From Mucilaginibacter sp. PPCGB 2223 (lineage in GTDB: Bacteria > Bacteroidota > Bacteroidia > Sphingobacteriales > Sphingobacteriaceae): DNA of 64,000 nt. A model generated the notes under the pieces. The model had not been told where the DNA came from. It was given only the letters and a program-made list of their open reading frames with translations, and did not search any database. The DNA lies in NCBI RefSeq assembly GCF_001705515.1, contig NZ_MDJS01000005.1:186001-250000 (forward strand), written 5' to 3'. Positions 6,912 to 16,785 of this stretch are shown piece after piece. Position numbers and translations under genes: made by a program. Position 1 is the first letter of the stretch. Every line of letters starts with the position of its first letter.

Positions 6912-9719
6912 ATGAAGAAACTTTTTTTATTAGATGGCATGGCCCTGATTTACCGGGCCCATTTCGCATTAAGCAAAACCCCGCGTTTTACCTCTACCGG
7001 CATCAATACCTCGGCCGTAATGGGTTTTACCAATACTTTGCTCGATGTTTTGAAAAAAGAAAAGCCAACACATATGGCTGTTGTTTTTGATACCGAAGCG
7101 CCCACCGAACGCCATACCGAATTTGAAGCTTACAAAGCACACCGCCAGGCCATGCCCGAAGACCTGGCAGCCGCTATCCCTTACATCTACAAAGTTATTT
7201 TAGGGTTTAATATCCCGCTCATCACCTCGGATGGTTTTGAGGCCGATGATATTATCGGCACCCTGGCCAAAAAAGCCGAAAAAGAGGGCTACCAGGTATA
7301 TTGCATGACACCCGATAAGGATTTTGCGCAACTGGTTTCCGAAAACATCTTTATCTATAAACCTGCCCGCATGGGTAACGATATGGAGATATTGGGCGTG
7401 AAGGAGGTGCTGGAAAAATGGGAGATCGAGCGCCCCGAGCAGGTGATCGATATTTTGGGCCTTTGGGGCGATGCTGTCGACGGCATACCCGGTATACCAG
7501 GCGTAGGCGAAAAAACCGCCAAACAACTGATCAAACAATACGGGTCGGTCGAGAATATCATCGCCAACAGCCATGAGCTTAAAGGTAAGCTGAAGGAAAA
7601 TGTAGAGCAATATGCCGAGCAGGGTATCTTATCAAAAAAGCTGGCGACCATTATTTTAAATGCGCCAGTCGAACTCGACGAAGCCGGACTGGAAATGTGC
7701 GACCCGAGCCGCGACCTGTTAGAACCGCTTTTTGCCGAGCTGGAGTTCCGCACCCTGGGCCGCCGGGTATTTGGCGATGGGTTCAGCATCACCGAAACCA
7801 AAGCCGTAAGCATCCAAACCGATCTGTTCGGTAACGAGGTGGTAGATAACCGCACCACCCTGACCGTGGATGTGACCGACATACACGAAGAACCGCTTAC
7901 TGCCGCAAAAAATATCAGTAATACCGAGCATACTTATCATTTGGCCGACACACCCGAAAAGCGTGCCGAACTGATCAACATACTGAGCCAGCAAAAGAGC
8001 ATTTGCTTTGATACCGAAACCACCGGTACCGATGCTAATCAGTGCGACCTGGTAGGCATGTCGTTCTCCATTAAAAAAGGCGAAGCATGGTATGTGCCTG
8101 TTCCGGTCGATTGTGATGAGATTCAGAAAATCGTAGATGAGTTTAAACCCATCTTTGAAAATGAAGCAATTGGTAAAATAGGCCAGAACATCAAGTTTGA
8201 TATGCTGGTACTCAAATATTATGGTGTTGAGATACGCGGCGAGCTGTTCGACACCATGCTGGCTCACTACATCATCGATCCGGATACACGGCACGGTATG
8301 GATGTGCTGGCCGAAAACTACCTGGGCTATTCGCCGGTATCCATTACCACGCTTATTGGCGCCAAAGGCAAAAACCAGGGCAATATGCGCGATGTGGAGA
8401 TCAGCAAAATAGCTGAGTACGCCGCCGAAGACGCCGATATCACCCTCCAACTGAAAGAAGTTTTCGAACCTAAACTAAAACAGGTAAACGGCGATAAACT
8501 GGCTAACGAGATCGAAAACCCGCTGATCTATGCCCTGTCCGATATTGAGTTTGAAGGCGTGCGGATTGACCACGATACGCTTAAAGAGTTTTCGAAAGAA
8601 TTGGAAACTGACATCGCCAAACTGGAAAAAACGGTTTACGAAAAAGCGGGCGTAAAATTCAACATCGCCTCACCAAAACAATTAGGCGAAGTTTTATTTG
8701 AGAAATTGCTGCTCGACCCCAAAGCCAAAAAAACCAAAACCGGCCAATACCAAACCGGCGAGGATATCTTGATGGGGCTGGCTGCCAAAAGCGATATCGT
8801 GCGCGATATTTTGGATTTCCGGCAGTTGCAAAAATTAAAATCGACTTATGTTGATGCGCTGCCGCTGATGGTAAACCCAAAAACCGGCCGGGTGCATACC
8901 TCATACAACCAGGCGGTGGCCGCTACCGGGCGTTTAAGCTCGGTTAATCCTAACCTGCAAAACATTCCCATCCGTACCGAGCGCGGGCGCGAGGTGCGCA
9001 AGGCGTTCATCCCCCGTAATGACGACCACGTGATCGTATCGGCGGATTACTCTCAGATAGAGCTCCGTATCATTGCCGAGATCAGTAAAGATGCGAATAT
9101 GATGGATGCCTTTACCCAGGGCATCGATATCCATACAGCAACTGCTGCAAAAGTTTACGGTAAAGCTTTGGATGAGGTCGACAGCACCATGCGCCGCAAT
9201 GCCAAAGCGGTTAACTTCGGTATCATTTACGGGCAATCGGCCTTTGGCTTATCGCAAAACTTGGGTATCCCGCGTAAAGAGGCTGCCGAGATCATCGAGC
9301 AATATTTTGCGCAATACCCCGGCATTAAGCAATACATGAGCGATACCATGAACTTTGCCCGCGAAAACGGCTTCGTTCAAACGCTGATGGGCCGCCGCCG
9401 TTACCTGCGCGATATCAACTCGGCCAACCAAACCGTACGTGGCTTTGCCGAACGAAACGCCATCAACGCGCCCATACAGGGCTCGGCTGCCGATATGATC
9501 AAGATTGCGATGATCAATATCCATAAAGAGTTTAAGGCCCGCAAATTCGATAGCCGCATGACGATGCAGGTGCATGATGAGTTGGTGTTCGACGTACACA
9601 AGAACGAAGTCGAACAGGTAAAACCCATCATCATCGAAAACATGAAGAACGCCATTAAAACCACCGTGCCCATTGTGGTTGAGGTCGGTGTGGGCAGTAA
9701 CTGGTTAGAGGCGCATTAA
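6912..9719 (+). CDS. polA: DNA polymerase I
   Basis: A 935-residue polymerase with all three activities. The 5'-3' exonuclease domain fills about residues 1-300. The 3'-5' proofreading domain starts around 350 with the intact FDTETTGTD motif near 366 and keeps its later acidic motif YAAEDADITL. The family A polymerase domain follows, with DYSQIELR near 712, the O-helix KAVNFGIIYGQS and the catalytic QVHDELVFDV near 886. It acts in Okazaki-fragment maturation and repair gap filling. The gene stands alone behind a repeat-containing leader. Confidence 0.98.
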   Translation: MKKLFLLDGMALIYRAHFALSKTPRFTSTGINTSAVMGFTNTLLDVLKKEKPTHMAVVFDTEAPTERHTEFEAYKAHRQAMPEDLAAAIPYIYKVILGFNIPLITSDGFEADDIIGTLAKKAEKEGYQVYCMTPDKDFAQLVSENIFIYKPARMGNDMEILGVKEVLEKWEIERPEQVIDILGLWGDAVDGIPGIPGVGEKTAKQLIKQYGSVENIIANSHELKGKLKENVEQYAEQGILSKKLATIILNAPVELDEAGLEMCDPSRDLLEPLFAELEFRTLGRRVFGDGFSITETKAVSIQTDLFGNEVVDNRTTLTVDVTDIHEEPLTAAKNISNTEHTYHLADTPEKRAELINILSQQKSICFDTETTGTDANQCDLVGMSFSIKKGEAWYVPVPVDCDEIQKIVDEFKPIFENEAIGKIGQNIKFDMLVLKYYGVEIRGELFDTMLAHYIIDPDTRHGMDVLAENYLGYSPVSITTLIGAKGKNQGNMRDVEISKIAEYAAEDADITLQLKEVFEPKLKQVNGDKLANEIENPLIYALSDIEFEGVRIDHDTLKEFSKELETDIAKLEKTVYEKAGVKFNIASPKQLGEVLFEKLLLDPKAKKTKTGQYQTGEDILMGLAAKSDIVRDILDFRQLQKLKSTYVDALPLMVNPKTGRVHTSYNQAVAATGRLSSVNPNLQNIPIRTERGREVRKAFIPRNDDHVIVSADYSQIELRIIAEISKDANMMDAFTQGIDIHTATAAKVYGKALDEVDSTMRRNAKAVNFGIIYGQSAFGLSQNLGIPRKEAAEIIEQYFAQYPGIKQYMSDTMNFARENGFVQTLMGRRRYLRDINSANQTVRGFAERNAINAPIQGSAADMIKIAMINIHKEFKARKFDSRMTMQVHDELVFDVHKNEVEQVKPIIIENMKNAIKTTVPIVVEVGVGSNWLEAH

Positions 9720-9789
9720 ATTTTACAGAATTAATAAAGCTTTTACGGCACAATTTTTATTAGTAAATTAGCATTATAACCAGTATGTT

Positions 9790-10317
9790 ATGCTAACGGA
9801 TATACCTTCAACAGCGATTGATATTTACAGGGCATTACCCGAAGGGACGAGGTGTGAGGTTATTTTTAACGAATTAAGTATGTCACCATCACCAGGGTCG
9901 GAGCATCAGTTAATTTTGATGGAAATATCCGGCCAATTGTATTCTTTGCTGAAGCAAACTAAATCAGGGAAGGTTATTCCAGCCCCAATGGATGTTTATT
10001 TAAATGATACCCTGTCCGTTGTACAGCCCGATATCCTGGTAATTTTAAGCAAAAATTTAGATTTCATAAAACCGGATGGCGTCTACGGCGCTCCTGACCT
10101 GATCATCGAGATACTGTCATCCGGCAACCGCCTGCACGATACGCAAAAGAAAAAAGCGCTGTACGAGAAAGTTGGTGTAAAGGAGTACTTTATAGTCGAC
10201 CCGGAAAATAAAGAGGTGGAGTTATTCACAATAAACCCATCAGGGGTTTATGTCAGCTCCTATCAGCAAAAAAGCACCATCAAAAGTACGCTGCTTAATT
10301 GTGAACTCCATTTTTGA
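9790..10317 (+). CDS. Uma2 family endonuclease (DUF820, PD-(D/E)XK fold)
   Basis: A 175-residue protein with the Uma2 layout: QPDILVI around residue 77 and GAPDLIIEILS around 98, which supply the acidic residues of the PD-(D/E)XK core, then KKALYEKVGVKEYFIVDP. Family members are restriction-endonuclease-like and abundant in Bacteroidetes and cyanobacteria, usually without a known target. It stands alone between polA and glgA with no methylase or antitoxin beside it. Confidence 0.88.
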   Translation: MLTDIPSTAIDIYRALPEGTRCEVIFNELSMSPSPGSEHQLILMEISGQLYSLLKQTKSGKVIPAPMDVYLNDTLSVVQPDILVILSKNLDFIKPDGVYGAPDLIIEILSSGNRLHDTQKKKALYEKVGVKEYFIVDPENKEVELFTINPSGVYVSSYQQKSTIKSTLLNCELHF

Positions 10318-10616
10318 TCTGTTGCCACCCGGCAGTGAAAACCACCCGTCGAGTTGACTAATAAGTATGAAAACATGCGGTAAAAGTCAATAATAGGTTC
10401 ACAAATCACACTTAAACGTCAGTTTTTTTGAATTTGACATAAAAATATTCTTTCGAAACATTTTCATGCAATTTGGTTATTAACTTAGATTATGTTTACC
10501 TAATTTAATGCCATAATACAGCTGTCCGATCCGTTACGGTCAATATTTTAAATAGTTTCCTCCTGTTTAATTGTGCCGTTGCAGCTTTTTATTGCAACTA
10601 AAACAAATTGCTCTAA
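10318..10616 (+). other. Gene-free leader region before glgA
   Basis: About 300 AT-rich bases. A short inverted repeat at 10578-10598 (GTTGCA with TGCAAC) ends 18 bases before the glgA start and could form a leader hairpin. I found no TAnnTTTG element and no convincing small gene. Confidence 0.35.
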
Positions 10617-12029
10617 ATGAAAATTTTCCACCTGAGTGCCGAATGTTACCCCGTAGCCAAAGTTGGCGGTTTAGGCGATGTGGTTGGCGCTTTGCCCAAA
10701 TATCTGAACCAGGCCGGCCTCGATACCTCGGTTGTAATGCCTTTTTACGATCGTAAGTTTACCCGTGAGAACCTATTTGACGTAATTTTTGAAGCCTCAA
10801 CAAAACTGGGCGACAAGCGGTACGAGTTCCAGGTATTGAAAGAGCAAACCGATAAATTAGGCTTCCCGCTGTATCTCATCAAAGCTCCGGGTTTGTTAGA
10901 TCGCGAAAATATATACAGTTACCCTGATGAGACGGAGCAATTTGTGTTCTTCCAGCTGGCTTTCCTTGACTGGCTGAACTGGTCGCAGCAAACTGCCGAT
11001 GTGATCCATTGCCATGATCACCATAGCGGTTTGGTGCCTTTCCTGCTGTACCACTCGGCTTTATACAAACGCATATCAAATATCCCAACCATATTAACTA
11101 TCCATAACGGGCAATACCACGGTGCGTTTAGCTGGGATAAGTTTAATTACCTGCCGGAGATCGACCCGGATAGTACCGGCTTGCTGGATTGGCGAGGCGG
11201 TATCAACCCGCTGGCCGCAGCTGTAAAATGTGCCTGGAAATACACCACGGTATCGCCAACTTACCTGCACGAGCTCACCATCCAGTCAAACGGCCTGGAA
11301 TACTTGTTTTATACCGAAGGACAAAAGGGCCGCGGTATCATCAATGGCATCGATACCCAGGTTTGGAACCCCGAGACGGACCCCATGCTGGTTAAAAACT
11401 ATCACACCAAAACTGCCGATAAGGGCAAAAAAGAAAATAAAGATGCGCTTTGCGAAAAATTCGGCCTTTCACCTGATAAACCCCTGGTGGTTTTTATTGG
11501 CCGTTTGGTTGATGAGAAAGGTGCCGACCTGATACCGGCGATCATCCGGAAAAGCCTCGATAAACACAAAGGTGCGTTGAGCTTTATGATATTAGGCTCG
11601 GGCGAATCGGGACTGGAACTCGAACTGAAACAATTACAGGAACAGTTTGCCGGCGAATGCAGCGTGTACATCGGCTATAACGAGGAGCTTGCACACCTGG
11701 TATATGCCGCGGGCGACTTTTTGCTGATGCCTTCGCGCGTGGAGCCTTGTGGTTTGAACCAGCTTTATTCGTTACGTTACGGTACCGTACCTATCGTACA
11801 CAGCACCGGCGGGCTGCGCGATACAGTGATCGACTTTGGTAACGAAGAAGGATACGGAATCACATTTAACAACATCAGCGCCGAAGAAGCCTGCGTTTCT
11901 ATCGACAGGGCAGTAACCCTTTATGCCAATACGCCGCATCTGAAACTGCTGCGCAAACGCATGATGGAGCTCGATTTTTCGTGGGACAGATCGGCCAAAG
12001 AGTACATTCAACTATATGAAAGCCTTTAA
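10617..12029 (+). CDS. glgA: Glycogen synthase (GT5)
   Basis: Transfers glucose from ADP-glucose to the growing alpha-1,4-glucan. It has 470 residues, the normal length. The N-terminal KVGGLGDVVGALPK contains the KxGGL ADP-glucose-binding motif, and the C-terminal EPCGLNQLYSLRYGTVP and STGGLRDTV are the GT5 nucleotide-sugar-binding signature. It is followed after 12 bases by glgC, which makes its substrate, so the two form a glycogen synthesis operon. Branching and debranching enzymes are not in the window. Confidence 0.96.
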   Translation: MKIFHLSAECYPVAKVGGLGDVVGALPKYLNQAGLDTSVVMPFYDRKFTRENLFDVIFEASTKLGDKRYEFQVLKEQTDKLGFPLYLIKAPGLLDRENIYSYPDETEQFVFFQLAFLDWLNWSQQTADVIHCHDHHSGLVPFLLYHSALYKRISNIPTILTIHNGQYHGAFSWDKFNYLPEIDPDSTGLLDWRGGINPLAAAVKCAWKYTTVSPTYLHELTIQSNGLEYLFYTEGQKGRGIINGIDTQVWNPETDPMLVKNYHTKTADKGKKENKDALCEKFGLSPDKPLVVFIGRLVDEKGADLIPAIIRKSLDKHKGALSFMILGSGESGLELELKQLQEQFAGECSVYIGYNEELAHLVYAAGDFLLMPSRVEPCGLNQLYSLRYGTVPIVHSTGGLRDTVIDFGNEEGYGITFNNISAEEACVSIDRAVTLYANTPHLKLLRKRMMELDFSWDRSAKEYIQLYESL

Positions 12030-12041
12030 TTATTATATATT

Positions 12042-13304
12042 ATGACATCGAAAGTAATGTGCATCGTACTCGGAGGCGGCCAGGGGAGCCGCCTGTTTCC
12101 GCTTACTGCCTCACGGTCAAAACCCGCGGTACCTATCGCAGGCAAGTATCGTTTGGTGGATATACCCATCTCCAACTGCCTGCACTCGGGCATCAACCGC
12201 ATATTTGTGTTAACGCAGTTCAACTCGGCATCGTTAAACAAGCACATTAAAAACACCTATCACTTCAGCAATTTCAGCAGCGCCTTTGTTGATATTTTAG
12301 CTGCCGAGCAAACACCCACGAGCGTAGCCTGGTTCCAGGGTACGGCCGATGCGGTGAGGCAAAGTTTGCACCACATGTCGGTTTACGAATTTGAGTATGT
12401 GCTCATCCTTTCGGGCGACCAATTGTACCAGATGGATTTTGTAGAAATGATAAATGCACACGAAAAAAATAAAGCCGATATCTCCATCGCAACTATCCCG
12501 GTAACGGCTAAGGATGTACCTGGCTTTGGCATATTAAAAACCGACGAAAATAAATGGATAACCCAGTTTGTTGAAAAACCTAAAACCGATTTTGAATACC
12601 TGAAATCGGATGTGGGTGCCGAGATGGCGCAACAGGGGCGCGATTATCTGGCATCGATGGGTATTTATGTGTTCAACCGCAAGGTATTGTATGATTTATT
12701 GCAGGGCAACGAGCGTACTGATTTTGGTAAAGAGATCATCCCGCAATCTATCAGCGATCATAAAGTATTGAGCTATCAGTATGAAGGCTACTGGGAAGAT
12801 ATCGGTACCATACCCTCGTTCTTCGAGGCCAACCTGGAATTGACGGACGATATACCGAAATTCAACCTGTTCGATAAAAACCATATCTACACCCGGTCGC
12901 GTATGCTGCCGCCGTCGAAGATATCGGGCTCAAAGCTTACACGCGCTATTATTGCCGATGGTTGCATCATCAACGCAAAAGAAATAACCCGTTCGGTGAT
13001 CGGTATACGGGCCCGTATCGGTTTCGATACCGTTATCGAAAGCTGCTATATTATGGGCAGCGATAATTACCAAACGCTGGAACAGATCGAGCAATCGAGG
13101 CAGAACGGCACACCTGTGATGGGTATCGGCGACCGCTGCCACATCAAAAATGCCATTATCGATAAAAACTGCTATATCGGCAACGATGTGAAGATCAATT
13201 GCGGCGACCCGCTGCCGAACGGCGACTATGACAAGTATACCGTGATGGACGGCATTGTCGTGCTTAAAAAGCGCGCGGTGATACCGGATGGTACGGTGAT
13301 ATAA
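12042..13304 (+). CDS. glgC: Glucose-1-phosphate adenylyltransferase
   Basis: Makes ADP-glucose from glucose 1-phosphate and ATP, the committed step of glycogen synthesis. A protein of 420 residues. The nucleotidyltransferase signature GGGQGSRLFPLT is at residue 10, followed by SKPAVPIAGKYRLVD and a C-terminal left-handed beta-helix of hexapeptide repeats. It is translationally close-coupled to glgA. The stop codon lies within the first bases of a perfect 40-base palindrome that terminates the operon. Confidence 0.97.
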   Translation: MTSKVMCIVLGGGQGSRLFPLTASRSKPAVPIAGKYRLVDIPISNCLHSGINRIFVLTQFNSASLNKHIKNTYHFSNFSSAFVDILAAEQTPTSVAWFQGTADAVRQSLHHMSVYEFEYVLILSGDQLYQMDFVEMINAHEKNKADISIATIPVTAKDVPGFGILKTDENKWITQFVEKPKTDFEYLKSDVGAEMAQQGRDYLASMGIYVFNRKVLYDLLQGNERTDFGKEIIPQSISDHKVLSYQYEGYWEDIGTIPSFFEANLELTDDIPKFNLFDKNHIYTRSRMLPPSKISGSKLTRAIIADGCIINAKEITRSVIGIRARIGFDTVIESCYIMGSDNYQTLEQIEQSRQNGTPVMGIGDRCHIKNAIIDKNCYIGNDVKINCGDPLPNGDYDKYTVMDGIVVLKKRAVIPDGTVI

Positions 13305-13342
13305 AACGCGAAAGCCCCGGAATTCCGGGGCTTTCGCGTTTT
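13303..13342. terminator. Bidirectional terminator between glgC and the metallo-hydrolase
   Basis: A perfect 40-base palindrome with 18-base GC-rich arms around AATT, flanked by A-run and T-run ends. It overlaps the stop region of both convergent genes and can terminate transcription in both directions. Confidence 0.9.
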
Positions 13343-14018
13343 ATAAATCTATCGTTTCGCCTATGCCTGGCAAACTGAGGTTTAGTCCGGCTTTGGTAAA
13401 TTTGGCTTTAGCTTCTCCTTTGTCAATTTTTATCACCGGGAACGAATCGTAATGTATACCTACCACTTTTTTACAGTTCACAAAACCTGCGGCTTTAATG
13501 GCATCATCCACGCCCATGGTATAATAATCGCCGATGGGTAAAATGGCCCAGTCGAGGTTCTCATCTTCCAGCAATTTCATATCATAAGTTAGGGCCGTAT
13601 CACCCGCGAAATAGATCTTTTTATCGGCGGTAGTGATCACAAAACCGGCGGGGTTACCGCCATACGAGCCATCAGGCAAACCGCTCGAGTGGATGGCTAC
13701 CACCATTTTAACGTTGCCGAACTCCATTTTAAAATTACCGCCGATGTTCATCCCGGCAACTTTTTCAACGCCTTGCTTGTTTAACCAACCAACAATATCG
13801 GCAATACAAACCACCTGGGCGCCGCTGTTCTTCTGGATGGTTACCAGGTCGCCAATGTGATCACCGTGGCCATGGCTCAATAAAATATAATCGGGTTTAA
13901 GGTTGCTGATATCGATATCCTTAGCTAAAGGATTGTGGGAGATAAAGGGATCGAACAGTACTTTTTTACCGCTGATTTCGAGTTGCAGGCACGATTGCCC
14001 GTAATAAGTTAATTTCAT
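13341..14018 (-). CDS. Metal-dependent hydrolase, metallo-beta-lactamase fold (UPF0173 family)
   Basis: A 225-residue protein of the UPF0173 group. The dinuclear metal motif HxHxDH appears as SHGHGDHIGD near residue 50, and the second metal site includes FAGDTALTYDM. A histidine near the C-terminus (GIHYDSF) completes the set. The substrate of this family is not established. It probably forms a unit with ybaB 84 bases upstream on the same strand, although the gap could hold a separate promoter. Confidence 0.93.
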   Translation of the reverse strand: MKLTYYGQSCLQLEISGKKVLFDPFISHNPLAKDIDISNLKPDYILLSHGHGDHIGDLVTIQKNSGAQVVCIADIVGWLNKQGVEKVAGMNIGGNFKMEFGNVKMVVAIHSSGLPDGSYGGNPAGFVITTADKKIYFAGDTALTYDMKLLEDENLDWAILPIGDYYTMGVDDAIKAAGFVNCKKVVGIHYDSFPVIKIDKGEAKAKFTKAGLNLSLPGIGETIDL

Positions 14019-14102
14019 CGATAGTTGGTTTTATTAAGTAATAGATTGACAGGCTGATTGATCAGTAAAAAATAATCCGGCAGTATTAACAAAGGGTTAA
14101 TA

Positions 14103-14417
14103 CTACTTGCCAAAGAGCGCGCCCAGCCCGCCCATACCACCGAGCAGATCTTTGGTCATAGCTGCTGTTTCACTCTGGCTAATGTTTTCGGCTTGCTCCA
14201 TTGCCTGGTTAATGGCAGTAAGGATCACGTCTTCAAGCATTTCAATATCGCCCTCCTTTAAAACTACGGGGTCGATCTTTACGGATTGCACTTGTTTGTT
14301 AGCGTTGGCGGTTACCACAACCACGCCGCCGCCCGCACTGCCGGTTACCGTAATGGCATCTAAACGTTTTTTAACTTCGCCGGCTTTTTGCTGCGCTTCA
14401 AATATCTTATCGAACAT
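14103..14417 (-). CDS. ybaB: YbaB/EbfC family nucleoid-associated protein
   Basis: A 104-residue member of the YbaB/EbfC DNA-binding family. It has the helix-strand core with GSAGGGVVVVTANANKQV, the conserved DPVVL segment and a glycine-rich C-terminus. It binds DNA as a tweezer-shaped dimer. The usual dnaX-ybaB-recR context is absent; here it sits upstream of the metallo-hydrolase. Confidence 0.93.
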   Translation of the reverse strand: MFDKIFEAQQKAGEVKKRLDAITVTGSAGGGVVVVTANANKQVQSVKIDPVVLKEGDIEMLEDVILTAINQAMEQAENISQSETAAMTKDLLGGMGGLGALFGK

Positions 14418-14525
14418 AAAAATTGATTTACTGCTGTAAAGTTAACACCATTTTAGCAATGATGTTTAGCCGTGCGGCGCATAAATTATAGTACAAGCCC
14501 GGGCCGGGCAACAGCAGTTGCGGAT

Positions 14526-14561
14526 AAAGACAGGGGCCCGAAATTCGGGCCCCCTGTCTTT
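14526..14561 (-). terminator. Terminator of the GMC/ferritin-like operon
   Basis: A GC-rich hairpin: arms beginning AAAGACAGGGG pair with CCCCTGTCTTT around a short AAT loop, with one bulged base. It lies 21 bases downstream of the last gene of the minus-strand operon. Confidence 0.8.
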
Positions 14562-14582
14562 CAGACTATTAAACTATCTTTT

Positions 14583-15614
14583 TTAGATCGCGATCAGCGT
14601 ATTGATGTTCCAGTGCGGGAAAACCACGTCTTTACCGTTGTATGCTTTAGGGAACAACAGCGGGATAGACTGCAGATATTGAAGCTGAAAGAAGGTCGGG
14701 TTTTCGTCCTGGGTTGGAGCAAACGTTGGGTTGTTCTGCACAGTTTCGATCATGAAGGTGCAGATAAAATCCTGAGGACCGATCACTCCCCGCGCAAACG
14801 GTACATTAAGCACGCCGCCCAGGTTGTTCGCTGTGGTAACCGCCATTGAAACAATCTCGCTGACATTGGCCGTGTATTTATTCAATAACGAGATCGGGTT
14901 GATAAAATCATCGACGGTTAGTGTTGTCTGTCCGATATTATCCAGCGAAACGGCGATCTGCGCACGGTAATCTGCTTGCAGCCCGGATGGGTCCGATCCA
15001 TCAACAAAAAACGGTAAAAAGCTCAAAGCGCCATTCTCCGTAGGGAAGTTTTGCAAAGCAATATAAGGCGACAGGTCGATCGGGCTGGGGCCGGGCGACG
15101 ATATATTATAATCGCTCCACACACCGGTAGCCTGTATGGTGTTGCCATGCGGGATGGTGCCCGAGCGGACTACAGGATTAGTCACCACATAATCCGTTTC
15201 GGGCTGGCCTGTTATTGCCTGCAAGCCATTGCCGGTCGGGTCGACAGGCAGGGTACCCAGTGTCTGGTTCAACCACATACCGGTTTCTTCGTGCAAAATG
15301 TTCTTGCTCACATTTTCAGCTACAATTTGTGAGTATTTTACTGCACCTACCTGTGCCGTACCATTGTTCTGGCTGCGGTTCGGAACCGGCGCAGGAACTT
15401 CGTCGAATTGATGTGTTTCGAACAACTGGCTCACCATTACCAAAAACTGGCTTTTAGGGTTAGGTACCACCATGATGTTAAAACCGGTATCGCCAACCCA
15501 GGTATTGCCGGTTACTAAGGTTTGGAGCGGACCGAGCGCTGAATTACTTGCTGCCGTTTGAGCTTTGCGGTTGAACGCCAGTGGCGTAGTCGCCAGGTTT
15601 TTAATTGTTGCCAT
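14583..15614 (-). CDS. Unknown 343-residue protein, last gene of the GMC/ferritin-like operon
   Basis: A 343-residue protein without signal peptide or membrane segment, rich in Asn, Gln, Thr, Pro and Val, suggesting a soluble beta-rich fold. Notable segments are NIMVVPNPKSQFLVMVSQLF early on and the aromatic C-terminal stretch FFQLQYLQSIPLLF followed by FPHWNINTL. I do not recognise a family and see no classic catalytic motif. It follows the ferritin-like gene by 41 bases and ends just before a strong terminator, so it is very probably part of the four-gene operon. An accessory or binding role in the same redox complex is a guess. Confidence 0.75.
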   Translation of the reverse strand: MATIKNLATTPLAFNRKAQTAASNSALGPLQTLVTGNTWVGDTGFNIMVVPNPKSQFLVMVSQLFETHQFDEVPAPVPNRSQNNGTAQVGAVKYSQIVAENVSKNILHEETGMWLNQTLGTLPVDPTGNGLQAITGQPETDYVVTNPVVRSGTIPHGNTIQATGVWSDYNISSPGPSPIDLSPYIALQNFPTENGALSFLPFFVDGSDPSGLQADYRAQIAVSLDNIGQTTLTVDDFINPISLLNKYTANVSEIVSMAVTTANNLGGVLNVPFARGVIGPQDFICTFMIETVQNNPTFAPTQDENPTFFQLQYLQSIPLLFPKAYNGKDVVFPHWNINTLIAI

Positions 15615-15655
15615 AAGTTGATTTTAAGATTTTACGGATTGGATTGGTATTTAAA

Positions 15656-16783
15656 TTATTTTTCGAATTCGAAACTTGGCCCGGCCATGTATCTGGTGCC
15701 GGGTACCGGGATGTTCATCAACGCGATAGCCTTGTACTTAAGCTGGTACATCATGGCAACGCCTTTCATCAACAAATCGGGCTGCCCGTTACAGGCGTTA
15801 TGGATATTATCCAGCAAAAGGGTATAAGTGCGGTTAAAGTCGCGGACTTTTTCGAGCAGTTCGGGATAAGCCTTAAAGTCGTCCATTTTAGGATTGGGCT
15901 TCATGTTGTACACCGCATCCCATTCCACTACGATCCTGTCGCCGGTCGGGCCGCTTTTTGGCGTGTCGGTATCCTTATACAAACGCTCCTCGTGCAGCTC
16001 GTTAAAGCGGAAGTAGTGCGCATACTCGATACCCTGGCCAAACATCTGCTGATCCGAATCTTCGATAGTGTCGTCGATACCCTCGCCCTGGCCAACAATC
16101 TCGGCTATGGCTTCGCGGGCATCATCAATGGTATAAACCGGTATAATCTGGCCGCCGCTCCCGTAGTAATGTTCAGCAGTGATCTGTTTAGCGCGTTGCT
16201 TTTTGTCTTTGGTAAAAATGCCGCCCGGTGTGTTATCGTTAACATACTCGAGGCCAATGCGTACTGCCTGGTAAAACTGTCCGATGGTTTGATAACCTTT
16301 GGCTTTGGGCGGCTCGCTCGTGGTAGCAGGTTTCTCGATCTTCAAAAAAACATCGACCGACTCGCGCGAAAATTTAGCGAGGTTGATAACGAACGAATTA
16401 TCGCTATCGGGCAGGTGGCCCGGATAGGTCGGCACAAAACCGGGCTTATTGATCGCCGGTTCGCCTCCTATGGCATTCAGGATATTGCAGGCCAAAATCA
16501 TGTGCAGCATTTCTTCCACCACGATGCTTCGGATGGTTTCGACGGCTTTTTGGTTAGTACCATCCTGTATGGAGTAGAGCGCGCACAAATAAGTAGGTAT
16601 GGTAGAGTGCTCCAGTTCGATGGCGTTCTGCAAAGCGCTTTTCAGTTCGGCCAGGGTACGGATGGTGCCGTCATCGCGGGTATGCTTTCCCGCCATAAGC
16701 AGGTTAACCTGTTTGGGTGTCGGAAGCGGTTTAAGCAGCTTTTGCCGTTTTGGGTTATGAGGTTGTTGATATGCAGCTTTCAT
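15656..16783 (-). CDS. Ferritin-like domain protein (VioB/RebD-type ferritin-like family)
   Basis: A 375-residue protein whose N-terminal half is the ferritin-like domain also found at the end of VioB, RebD and StaD. Two ExxH pairs typical of diiron helices are visible: Glu56/His59 in AIELEHSTIPTYLCALYSI and Glu91/His94 in VVEEMLHMILACNIL. A further possible set lies in GIEYAHYFRFNELHEE. The start is 2 bases after the stop of the GMC gene, so translation is probably coupled. In VioB-like enzymes the domain accompanies oxidative imine dimerisation; here the partner is a flavoprotein dehydrogenase. The diiron assignment is inferred from the motif. Confidence 0.85.
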   Translation of the reverse strand: MKAAYQQPHNPKRQKLLKPLPTPKQVNLLMAGKHTRDDGTIRTLAELKSALQNAIELEHSTIPTYLCALYSIQDGTNQKAVETIRSIVVEEMLHMILACNILNAIGGEPAINKPGFVPTYPGHLPDSDNSFVINLAKFSRESVDVFLKIEKPATTSEPPKAKGYQTIGQFYQAVRIGLEYVNDNTPGGIFTKDKKQRAKQITAEHYYGSGGQIIPVYTIDDAREAIAEIVGQGEGIDDTIEDSDQQMFGQGIEYAHYFRFNELHEERLYKDTDTPKSGPTGDRIVVEWDAVYNMKPNPKMDDFKAYPELLEKVRDFNRTYTLLLDNIHNACNGQPDLLMKGVAMMYQLKYKAIALMNIPVPGTRYMAGPSFEFEK

Positions 16784-16785
16784 GT

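Noticed and set aside
7719..8450. 243-codon minus-strand frame inside polA
   Set aside because: Lies across conserved proofreading-domain motifs of polA and has no family resemblance.
9790..10317. Restriction-modification or toxin-antitoxin system based on the Uma2 nuclease
   Set aside because: No methylase, specificity subunit or antitoxin flanks it; the neighbours are polA and glgA.
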